Below, piece after piece: positions 25,201-34,093 of a stretch of DNA of 64,000 bases. A model generated the notes under the pieces. The model did not search any database. It saw only the letters and a list, made by a program, of their open reading frames with translations, and was not told where the DNA came from. The translations under genes were made by a program, and so were the position numbers. Source of the DNA: Eustoma russellianum (lineage: Eukaryota > Streptophyta > Magnoliopsida > Gentianales > Gentianaceae); NCBI GenBank assembly GCA_036186865.1, contig AP025046.1:33550439-33614438 (forward strand), written 5' to 3'. Each line of letters begins with the position of its first letter. Position 1 is the stretch's first letter.

Positions 25201-25236
25201 ATCGGATAGCTGCGACAACTCCTCGATCGCGTCCAT
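13300..25236 (-). CDS. DRP2: Dynamin-related protein 2-like, 3'-truncated
   Basis: A large GTPase that, in the DRP2 family, pinches clathrin-coated and trans-Golgi vesicles. The start is MDAIEELSQL at 25236. Exons: 25236-25087, 23661-23611, 23492-23372, 23237-23154, 22323-22265, 22146-22032, 21926-21593, 19676-19529, 19096-18995, 18811-18692, 17935-17852, 17766-17639, 17326-17242, 17058-16920, 15733-15657, 15085-15029, 14178-14037, 13830-13679, 13413-13300. All junctions are GT-AG and in phase, giving 754 open codons. The P-loop GNTGAGKS spans exons 1-2 (residues 48-55), DLPG is at 143-146 and SKID at 202-205. A PH domain (GWSRRWFVLN and following) covers about 571-700. The last exon has EEELRWMAQEVRGYVEAVLN. 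DRP2 proteins are about 910-920 residues, so the GED and Ser/Pro-rich tail are missing. Residues after DLPG depart from the family (see findings). Expression is unknown. Confidence 0.9.
13840..14020. repeat. Imperfect 113-bp tandem duplication in intron 17
   Basis: CAAGTATC(A/C)CAGTT begins at 13840 and again at 13953, followed in both by a GTCTATC...TTACA...CTTTCA...TAAGCAA series. It starts at the acceptor edge of exon 18 but repeats intronic rather than coding text. Confidence 0.7.
17611..17630. repeat. (AC)n microsatellite in intron 12
   Basis: Ten AC units between exons 12 and 13 of the dynamin gene, a few bases from the exon 12 donor. Confidence 0.85.
18318..18500. repeat. Dispersed repeat in dynamin intron 10 (probable LINE 3' end)
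   Basis: GTGGGGTCAGATATATGGATC and the following 150 bp resemble 20190-20390 in intron 7: both have TTTATT...GACTCGTAG/GAGTCATAG, then AAATCCTACCTT, then ACCTAAT(A/T)CATAATATG. The GGGTCGGCTATATGGATC style is, from memory, common in plant RTE-type LINE 3' ends. I infer a second copy of the same element. Confidence 0.5.
20190..21575 (-). mobile_element. Degenerate LINE (RTE-like) in dynamin intron 7
   Basis: On the minus strand, remnants occur in LINE order. Endonuclease-like text (FGTRNDEGTSILGF, about 21450-21400) is followed by a basic linker (about 21090-20905), then an RT start (ALKRMKIGKPIRPDGNPIESWKC to IMKTGKMPDK, 20690-20466). RT after that point is lost and the 3'-like repeat follows. 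Many stops are present. It enlarges intron 7 to about 1.9 kb, on the same strand as the host gene. It is related to the LINE at 44.1-45.8 kb. Confidence 0.72.
24011..24478. repeat. 234-bp tandem duplication in dynamin intron 1
   Basis: The block 24011-24244 is repeated at 24245-24478. I see no difference between the copies, starting TTCACTTTTGTGAGAATC and ending TTTACAAGG. It must be recent. It lies wholly in intron 1. Confidence 0.92.
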
Positions 25237-25656
25237 TTGGATTGAGATTTCGTCCTCTCCTCGCTTCAGGCTGAGATTAGAATACAATGCGAACAAATGG
25301 ATCGGATCAACTATGAACAGTAATAATTGATCCTAGATCGAAGGCCTCTTAAAGTATCGGGAGAAGATGCATGCGGCCGGAGTTAGGGTAGCCGGAGGGA
25401 GGCCGGGGGAAAGATTCCGAGAAGGTTTAATTTCGAACTTTTTGAAAAATGGTAGAGCGTGAAAGCGGGCGGTGGAAACAGCAAAGGATTCTAAAGAAGA
25501 CCATAAAAAAGTCTTTTCTTAATTTTTGAGACCTCTTCCTTCTCACTGTCTCACCTTCTCTTTAATTCGATCTAAATTAAGAGGCAAATTCCCATATGTG
25601 AAGATTTATAACTAAATTATGTTTCATCTTCAATCAATAAAATAATGTCATTTATA
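25237..25656 (-). promoter_or_regulatory. 5' UTR and short promoter of the dynamin gene
   Basis: Only 425 bp separate the start codon from the Tat retrotransposon. On the minus strand a TTATAAATC motif near 25604-25612 is a possible TATA box about 370 bp upstream of the ATG. A pyrimidine-rich stretch and CT runs follow, typical of plant 5' leaders. Any regulatory DNA further upstream has been displaced by 12.4 kb. Confidence 0.45.
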
Positions 25657-25661
25657 CGCAT
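25657..25661. repeat. Target site duplication, left (CGCAT)
   Basis: CGCAT directly precedes the 5' LTR and recurs at 38044-38048 directly after the 3' LTR. Confidence 0.9.
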
Positions 25662-26482
25662 TGATAAACCATAATTAATCGTCTATTAGTCAGCAACAGT
25701 CAACGGTACAACTGCTGCAGTTCAGCGCTCAAGTATTGTTGTTCAGCAGTTCAGCGTCCAAGCATTGTTGTTCAGCCTTGACTGCACTTAAGCGGGCCTA
25801 CTAGACACTCATTACATTATCGAAGAATATACCAAGGTTTGCACCTCGGCACCAACTTCAGCTTATACCCAAGTGCTGCACTTCAGACCACTTCAGCAAG
25901 ACTTGATCTTGCACTTCGGCAAAGCTTGGTTGGGGACTTCAGCGAAGGAATCCAGCACACCATTACACCACGAAACCATCAGGCCAATTCGAATATAATA
26001 ATTACAGTTGGTTATTCGGTCTGAACACGCCAAGGTCATTCCAGCAGGTCTATTAGTCACATCAGCCGGTCTACCAGTCACATCAGCAGACCTACGATGT
26101 CCTAGGATTTCTATCCTAAGCAAACATCTCATCCACCATGAGAGGCCAAGGGCGGGAAAAAGTTAATAAAAGCAAGTCAATCGAGACGAAGAAAGGGATC
26201 CGAAATCTAAACATTGACATCCTAAAGCAAATTCATACACTTTGCTCTTCAGCTTATATTGTGAGAAACACTTAACTCACCATCTAAATTATATTCTCAG
26301 TGAGAAATGGCCCAAACTGACTTGAGCGTCGGAGGGTTTTTCCCGGGGCCAACCCCCTGGACCTCTGATCTGTGCTTCCTTGTGTAGGATATTTTGGAAG
26401 CTATTCCAGCTATTTACCTTTAACCAGCTGATGACGTTAATTTGAGGTCATCTTGACCCTTGGTGAAGATCCGGCTTCATCA
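25662..26482 (+). repeat. 5' LTR of the Tat element
   Basis: Begins TGATAAACC and ends GGCTTCATCA before the primer site. It contains an internal imperfect tandem repeat of about 33 bp (CAGTTCAGCG...AAG(T/C)ATTGTTGTTCAG twice, near 25715-25775) and many CTTCAG/CTTCGG motifs. Confidence 0.92.
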
Positions 26483-26484
26483 TT

Positions 26485-26502
26485 TGGCGCTAGAAGGAGG
26501 GC
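26485..26502 (+). promoter_or_regulatory. Primer binding site of the Tat element
   Basis: TGGCGCTAGAAGGAGGGC begins 2 bp after the 5' LTR, in the position and TGGCGC form usual for plant Ty3/gypsy primer sites. I do not assign the tRNA. Confidence 0.75.
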
Positions 26503-26560
26503 CCCCTTAGTCCCTTAATCGAGTAAAAAAGCTCAAACTCAAAACAGCCAACATTTACCT

Positions 26561-27652
26561 ATGACAAAGGGTCGTCGAGAAGGTTTGGGTGAGTCATCCA
26601 ACCCACCACGACGTATGGTTACGCGTTCAGGTGTTCCAGAACAGGTTTCTCGGGTACCTGAATCACCAATGCCTAACCCTAATCATGTCCCGGAAGATTC
26701 AAAAGAAGTAATGGATAAAGCAATAAAATACGTTGCTGAAAACATGGAAGTGTTCAAAGCCATGGTACAGCATCTCAAAGGCAAGCAACCAGAGATGCAA
26801 AATATGGATGTGGATCCACCTCCTCCCCATAGAGAAGTATCACAAGGCCAGTCTTCTAGACCGCATAAAGGTTTCATGGCGGATGCTAGAAGACACAGTT
26901 TCAAAGCTCCAACCATGGAGTCAGAACATATGTCCAGACCTCACTTAAGTGTGAGGTCAAAGTCCTTGAAAAGCGTCTCCAGGGACGAAGAAGTTCCTCG
27001 CAGGTCGAGAGCTTACTACGAAGAGCACAGGCAAGAGTTTGTGCAAGCAGTCCAGGAAAGTCCTTTTTCCTAGGATATAGCAGAGTATTTGGCACCGGAC
27101 AGCTTTAAGGTGTCAAAGATGGATACTTATGATGAGACCACAGACCCAACGGACCATCTCTTCCAGTTTCAAACTGCAATGAGTCTGAAAAACATCCCAG
27201 ACCCTTTGCGTTGCAAGACTTTCCCTTTATATTTAAGGGGAAAGGCCAGTAGATGGTTCCAAGAGCTTCCATCAAAATCTGTGAAGTCCTTTAAAAAGCT
27301 GGCACAGAAGTTCAAGTCACAGTTCGTGTCCAGCACCCCGTTTGTGAAGAACTCATCTCATCTGATGACCTTGAGACAAGGTCCAGATGAATCTGTGTTG
27401 AAGTACATGCAGCGTTTCTCAGACGAGTCACTGCAGGTCAGTGACAGAAATGAGGGGGTTAAAGCTGCAACCTTCATTAATGGACTCCGAGCTGGTCGCC
27501 TCTTCTCCCAACTGGCTGAAGAGGGACCTACAACTCTAAGAGAATGCTTAGAGAAAGCTCATCAGTTTGCTCGAGGAAAAGAGGCAAACAGGTTAAAGAG
27601 AGAAGCCGAGCATGGAGTCCGGCAAGAAAGCCGATCTAGCTCAAAGAAGTAA
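26561..27652 (+). pseudogene. Gag of the Tat element
   Basis: Start Met at 26561 (MTKGRREGLGES). One frame runs to 27652 with a single stop at 27071-27073. The second part holds the retrotransposon gag core (DPTDHLFQFQTAMSL, then CKTFPLYLRGKASRWFQELP and KSQFVSSTPF), which assembles the virus-like particle. After the stop at 27650-27652 a cysteine-histidine knuckle-like text (about 27845-27895, FYCRY then GHDTKDCRQL) continues in shifting frames. Confidence 0.85.
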
Positions 27653-27896
27653 GATCGGCGCCATGAAGGGAAAAACCGTAATCGGAGCAGTGCGTTCGAT
27701 CACATAAGTGGAAAGGACAAAGGTGGTAAGGAGGGCTTACCACTGTTGGCCTCACAAGAGTACATTTTGACCGTCATGGAAAAGACGGTCTGAGGACAGA
27801 TCCAAAGCCTCTGTATGGGCCTAGGACAAAGAGGAATCCTAAATTCTACTGCCGCTACATAGAGATATTGGGCATGATACAAAAGATTGCAGGCAG

Positions 27897-30800
27897 TTGG
27901 CTCAGGCTATTAAACGACTTATTGAACAGGGTCATTTAAAACAGTTTTATGACCCTCAATCACGCTTGAACAACCGTCTGGATTTCCACAAGGACCCCCA
28001 GAAAGACAAATGCCGACCAGAGTATCCACCTCGGCATCGCATGAATAAGGATGATGGGGAACAAGGAAGGCGTGGGGCTGCAGGTCAGCCCCAAGTCAAT
28101 GCTATTATATATACAATCTCTGGAGGCCCACCTCACTCAGGCCAAGGAGCACCTAGTTCCTCAGGAACCTCGTCAGATCCACCATCTCAAAGAGCTAAAA
28201 TGGCAAGAGAGCTGACTTACGGGCCGGAAGATCCCATTCCTCTGGACTCCAACAACACAGGCTTAGTGATAGAGCTATGCATACACCTAGCTCCTGATAA
28301 GGTTGTGCAGGTCCGACGTGTCTATGTGGATACCGGCAGTGCCGTAAATATAATGTTCTATCGGGTATATTAGCAGCTTGGTTTACCTGATTCCTTGATG
28401 AAACCAGTTACCTCGTCCTTGTATGGATTCACTGGAGCTGCAGTGCGGCCAGCAGGTCTGGTCACGCTCAGCTGTAGTTTTGGCAAACCCCCTGCCTATC
28501 GATGCATATGGATAGACTTTGTGGTTGTCAAGGACGTATTCCCATACAACGTCATATTGGGACGCCCAGCTTTGGTGGCATTGGAAGCCATTGTGTCACC
28601 TTTGCATGTCAGCATGAAGTTTCCCACTCCAGGGGGAGTGTCCACTATACAAGGTTATACACAAGTGGCACAGAGTTGCTACGCTATTGCCACTAAAGGA
28701 AATGAATCAGTTCAGCAAGTTAGTCTTGATGAACTAATACCTTCAGAAGAAGAACGTTTGAAGTCGGATGATGCAGTGCAGGACTTCATCCTTGATCCAA
28801 ACAAACCTGAAAATGTCATAAAGATCGGGACCTGGATGCCATCTGAACTATTAGCTCAGCTACAGGATTTGCTGAGAGAATTTGCGATTATCTTCGCATG
28901 TACTGCCGAAGACATGCTAGGGATTCCTTCACATCTGGCTGAGAACAAGCTAAATGTTGATCCTTTGGCAAAGCCAGTAAAGCAGAAGAAGCGACAGTTC
29001 GCTCCAGAAAGGAATAAAGTCATTGAAGAAGAAGTCAAAAAATTACTGGCTATAAAATTCATCGTTGAAGTTCTTTATCCGATCTGGTTGGCTAACCTAG
29101 TGATGGTCCCCAAGCAGGATGAATCTTGGAGAATGTGTATAGATTACACTGATCTCAAGAAAGCATGTCCAAAAAATTGTTACCCACTATCGAAAATTGA
29201 TAGGTTAGTGGATTCAACACTTGGGCATGAAATCTTTGATTTTTTGGATGCCTTCAAAGGCTATCATCAGATTATCGTGGCATTAGAAGATCAAGAAAAA
29301 ACTGCTTTCATAACAAAGTCAGGTACTTATTGTTATGTAACTATGCCATTTGGATTGAAGAATGTCGGGGCCACCTACCAACATCTGGTCAATTCCTTGT
29401 TCAGTGAACAAATTGGCTGGATAATGGAAGTCTACATTGCCGATATGCTCATCAAGAGCAGGACTCTTGATAAGTATATTCAAAACTTAAGGGAAGTTTT
29501 CACTGTGTTGAGAGACTCACGCATGAGACTAAACCCAAAGAAGTGCACGTTTGGAGCACGCACTGGAAAGTTTTTGGGGTACATGGTTTCTAAAGAAGGG
29601 ATACAAGCAAACCCTGCTAAAGTTGAGGCTGTACAAAACATGCATCCCCCCAGGAATGTAAAGGAAGTGCAGAGGTTAACGGGCCGAATTGCCGCACTGA
29701 GCAGATTTCTGTCCAAATCTGCTGAGAGGTCCCTTCCTTTCTTCCAGGTCTTGAAGAAGAAGTCAGCTTTCCAGTGGGATGATCAATATCAGAAGGCCTT
29801 CGACGAGCTGAAGTCTCATTTGGCTGAGGTGCCAATGCTTACTTCACCTCTATCCGAAGAAGAGCTTTATATATATCTCTCAACGTGCAAAGAAGCTGTA
29901 AGCGCAGTCCTACTCATGGAACAGGACATTGTACAAAGGCCCATTTATTTCGCAAGCAAAATCTTACATGGGCCTGAAGTGAGATACCCTAACGCTGAGA
30001 AGGTAGTCTTGGCACTTGTAGTGGCAGCGAGGAAGTTCAGGCCTTACCTGCAAGCTCATCCTATTATAGTAGTCACTGACCAGCACTTGAAACAAATTTT
30101 ACCAAGACTAGACATATCTGGCCGAGCCGCAAAATGGGTTGTGGAGCTTGCAGAATACGACATTCAGTACAAATCAAGAACTTCTATCAAAGCCCAAGCA
30201 TTAGCAGACTTCTTAGCTGAAGGGATATCTATGGAGGAAAATATCAAGCCAGTAGCTAATTGGACATTATATGTGGATGGGTCTTCCTCCAAAGATGGTT
30301 GTGGAGCAGGACTCCTAATCATCAACCCCAACAAAGAAGAATTTGAATACGCCTTACGATTTGACTTTGAATCAACTAACAACGAGGCAGAATACGAGGC
30401 CCTCATAGCGGGACTAGGCCTCGCGAGAAAGTTGGGGGTAGAACGAATCATCTCCTAAAGTGATTCACAACTGATTGTTTCTCAGATCAATGGGGATTAT
30501 GAGGCCAAAGAAGAAAACATGAAAAAATATCTGGCCAAAGTGTTGCAGCTCGGACAGGCATTCGAGCACTTTAGCATTGAACACATCCTCAGATCTGCCA
30601 ACAAAATAGCTGACGCGTTATCACGGCTAGCATCATCCACTTCAACAACTTTGGGAAAAAAGATAGTTGTGGAGCTGGTGAAACATCGTGCTTATGATGC
30701 TAATAAAGTGCTGCAAGTGGACTATCACAATACCTGGATAGACGAACTCGTTAATTTCTTGCAGCATGGAGTTCAGTCAGAGGACAAACGTGCAGCTCGC

Positions 30801-31967
30801 CGCCTTTGTCTGAAGGCAATAAGGTATACCCTTTTCAACGACCACCTTTATAAAAAGTCATTCTCGTAGCCTTGGTTGAAATGCATGACTGAGGAGGAAG
30901 GAGATTACATCCTTCGAGAGATGCACCAAGGAATCTGCGGAAATCATTCTGGTGCCCGGTCGTTGGCAAGGAAATGTTATCTTGCTGGATATTACTGGCC
31001 CACTCTGCGACGTGATGCAGAAGAATTGGTCAAAAAGTGTCCAGCATGACAAGTCAATGCTCCAATGACACATTTGCCAAGCCAAGAGCTCACCTCTATT
31101 GCAAGTCCCTGGCCATTTGTACAATGGGGGATAGATCTTGTTGGATATCTGCCCCAAGCTCTAGGATCAGTCAAATTTCTGGTTGTTGCTATTGATTACT
31201 TCACCAAATGGGTGGAAGCAGAACCCTTAGCTACAATAACGGGGAATCAGATCAAGAAATTCTTGTGGAAGAACATCATATGTCGTTTTGGCCTTCCACA
31301 AGTTCTTATATCAGACAATGGAAAACAGTTCACTGATGACCCTATTAAGAGTTGGTGTGCCGAGCTCAAGATTGAACAACGTTTTACTTCGGTAGCACAC
31401 CCTCAAGCTAACGGACAAGTTGAATTGGCCAACAGAACAATCAAGGATGGACTGAGAAAACGTCTATACCAAATTGGAGCAAGTTGGGTAGAGGAGCTCC
31501 AAAGCGTATTATGGGCATATCGAACTACTCCATCTACCTCCACTAAGGAAACACCGTTTTCCTTAGTGTATGGCACTGAGGCGGTCATCCCAGCCGAAAT
31601 TGGTTCCAGCTCTACCTGAACGGATTATTACTCTGCTGGAATCAATGACCAGGAGTTATGGTTGAATTTGGATGAACTGGAAGAGAAAAGGGAGCGGGCT
31701 CATGTCCGCATGGCTCAATACAAGAATCTAATTGCGCAATATTATAATTCCCGAGTACAACCAAGATCATATCAAGTGGGGGACTTGGTATTGCGCAACA
31801 ATAAAGCAAGCCATGCAGCACCAACTGGAACTCTTAATCCTAAGTGGGAAGGACCTTATCGGATAGAGGAGGTGCGCTCAAATGGGGCTTATAAATTACA
31901 AACCTTGGAAGACAAAACTTTATCAAGGATTTGGCATTCTACTCATTTAAGGCTTCTACATCAATGA
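27897..31967 (+). pseudogene. Pol of the Tat element (PR-RT-RH-aRH-IN)
   Basis: A single frame of about 1,357 codons broken only by stops at 28371, 30456, 30867, 31047 and 31617. Protease has VYVDTGSAVNIM (about 28320). RT has RMCIDYTDLKKACPKN and FLDAFKGYHQI, but at 29433-29444 the catalytic box reads Y-I-A-D instead of Y-V-D-D. RNase H follows (to about 30220), then a second, archaeal-like RNase H (LYVDGSSSKDGCGAGL, NNEAEYEALIAGL, IADALSRLAS). In the integrase zinc finger the last Cys position is a stop (31047). The core has D (GIDLVGYLP), D (ISDNGKQF) and E (GQVELANR). It ends with a basic C-terminal strand (PKWEGPYRIEEV). Confidence 0.9.
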
Positions 31968-32259
31968 TGAATTTCACCTCAGCAGGTCTGAGTAGTTTTC
32001 CCAAAGAAGTCTTTCATTGTTTTCTTTTTCTAACAGTGCTAGAAAAATGTAAATTATTTATTACCAGTGGTACTGAAGATTGGATAAAACAAAGTTCGTG
32101 ACAGAGTCGACTTGTGGTTCATTCATTTTGCCTAAATGGATTAAGTAACAGGTTTTACTTTATCTAAAAATTATTATCATTGCCAAGTTAAAGCATGGTT
32201 GAGCTGCACTTCAGTCAAACGGCGAAATCTTTTGGCGGAGCCAAGGGCCGAGGCTAAAT

Positions 32260-33970
32260 ATAAATATTTGCATAACTATTGAAATAGAGCAAACAAAACT
32301 TCGCAGTGCAGAAGAGAGATGTTTGCAAACTATTGAAATAGAGCAGACGAAGATGGAACTTCGCAGTGCAGAAGATCAAATATTTGCATAACTATTGAAA
32401 TAGAGCAAACAAAACTTCGCAGTGCAGAAGAGAGATGTTTGCAAACTATTGAAATAGAGCAAATGAAGATGGAACTTCGCAGTGCAGAAGATCAAATATT
32501 TGCATAACTATTGAAATAGAGCAAACAAAACTTCACTGTGCAGAAGAGAGATGTTTGCAAACTATTGAAATAGAGCAAATGAAGATGGAACTTCGCAGTG
32601 CAGAAGATCAAATATTTGCATAACTATTGAAATAGAGCAAACAAAACTTCGCAGTGCAGAAGAGAGCTGTTTGCAAACTATTGAAATAGAGCAAATGAAG
32701 ATGGAACTTCGCAGTGCAGAAGATCAAATATTTGTAAAACTATTGAAATAGAACAAACAAAACTTCACAGTGCAGAAGAGAGATGTTTGCAAACTATTGA
32801 AATAGAGCAAATGAAGATGGAACTTCGCAATGCAGAAGATTAAATATTTGCATAACTATTGAAATAGAGCAAACAAAACTTCGCAGTGCATAAGAAAGAT
32901 GTTTGCAAACTATTGAAATAGAGCACATGAAGATGGAACTTCGCAGTGCAGAAGATCAAATATTTGCATAACTATTGAAATAGAGCAAACAAAACTTCGC
33001 AGTGCAGAAGAGAGATGTTTGCAAACTATTGAAATAGAGCAAATGAAGATGGAACTTCGCAGTGCAGAAGATCAAATATTTGCATAACTATTGAAATAGA
33101 GCAAACAAAACTTCGCAGTGCAGAAGAGAGATGTTTGCAAACTATTGAAATAGAGCAAATGAAGATGGAACTTCGCAGTGCAGAAGATCAAATATTTGCA
33201 TAACTATTGAAATAGAGCAAACAAAACTTCACTGTGCAGAAGAGAGATGTTTGCAAACTATTGAAATAGAGCAAATGAAGATGGAACTTCGCAGTGCAGA
33301 AGATCAAATATTTGCATAACTATTGAAATAGAGCAAACAAAACTTCGCAGTGCAGAAGAGAGCTGTTTGCAAACTATTGAAATAGAGCAAATGAAGATGG
33401 AACTTCGCAGTGCAGAAGATCAAATATTTGCATAACTATTGAAATAGAGCAAACAAAACTTCGCAGTGCAGAAGAGAGATGTTTGCAAACTATTGAAATA
33501 GAGCAAATGAAGATGGAACTTCGCAGTGCAGAAGATCAAATATTTGCATAACTATTGAAATAGAGCAAACAAAACTTCACTGTGCAGAAGAGAGATGTTT
33601 GCAAACTATTGAAATAGAGCAAATGAAGATGGAACTTCGCAGTGCAGAAGATCAAATATTTGCATAACTATTGAAATAGAGCAAACAAAACTTCGCAGTG
33701 CAGAAGAGAGCTGTTTGCAAACTATTGAAATAGAGCAAATGAATATGGAACTTCGCAGTACAGAAGATCAAATATTTGCAAACTATGGAAATAGTGCAAG
33801 TAAAACTTCGCAGTGCTGAAGACAAATACTTGCAATAACTATGGATATAGAGCAAATGAAAGCTTCTCAAGCTGAAGACAAACACTTGTAAACTATGGAA
33901 ATAGAGCAAGAAGATTCTCTCAGAGCCGAGGACAAATATTTGCAAAGGAGCAAATGAAACTTTACATGCA
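32260..33970 (+). repeat. 116-bp tandem array in the Tat 3' region
   Basis: About 13 units of 116 bp, each made of two related ~58-bp halves (ACTATTGAAATAGAGCAAA...AACTTCGCAGTGCAGAAG). Unit starts at 32374, 32490, 32606 and 32722 confirm the period. Variants (CACTGTG; AGAGCTG) recur in the order normal-CACTGTG-AGAGCTG at about 33110-33456 and 33457-33804, a 348-bp higher-order unit. The last ~170 bp is degenerate. It lies between pol and the antisense gene. Confidence 0.95.
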
Positions 33971-34093
33971 AAAGACAAAGACAGTTAAGGAAAGTGAAAC
34001 AAGCTGAAGAGCAGGAGTTGGAAAAAAGTAGATTTTCATTAAATAAATAGTCTATTACAATTACAATAGATTACAAGAAACAATCCTAAACTA

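Noticed and set aside
26683..27095. Minus-strand ORFs in the Tat gag region as a second antisense gene
   Set aside because: Cys/Leu-rich shadow frames without domain, splice or promoter signals.
32260..33970. CRISPR-like array
   Set aside because: Units are contiguous 116-bp tandem repeats without variable spacers, inside a plant retrotransposon.
33652..33978. Minus-strand ORF with repeated LLYF motifs
   Set aside because: Chance frame through the 116-bp tandem array.
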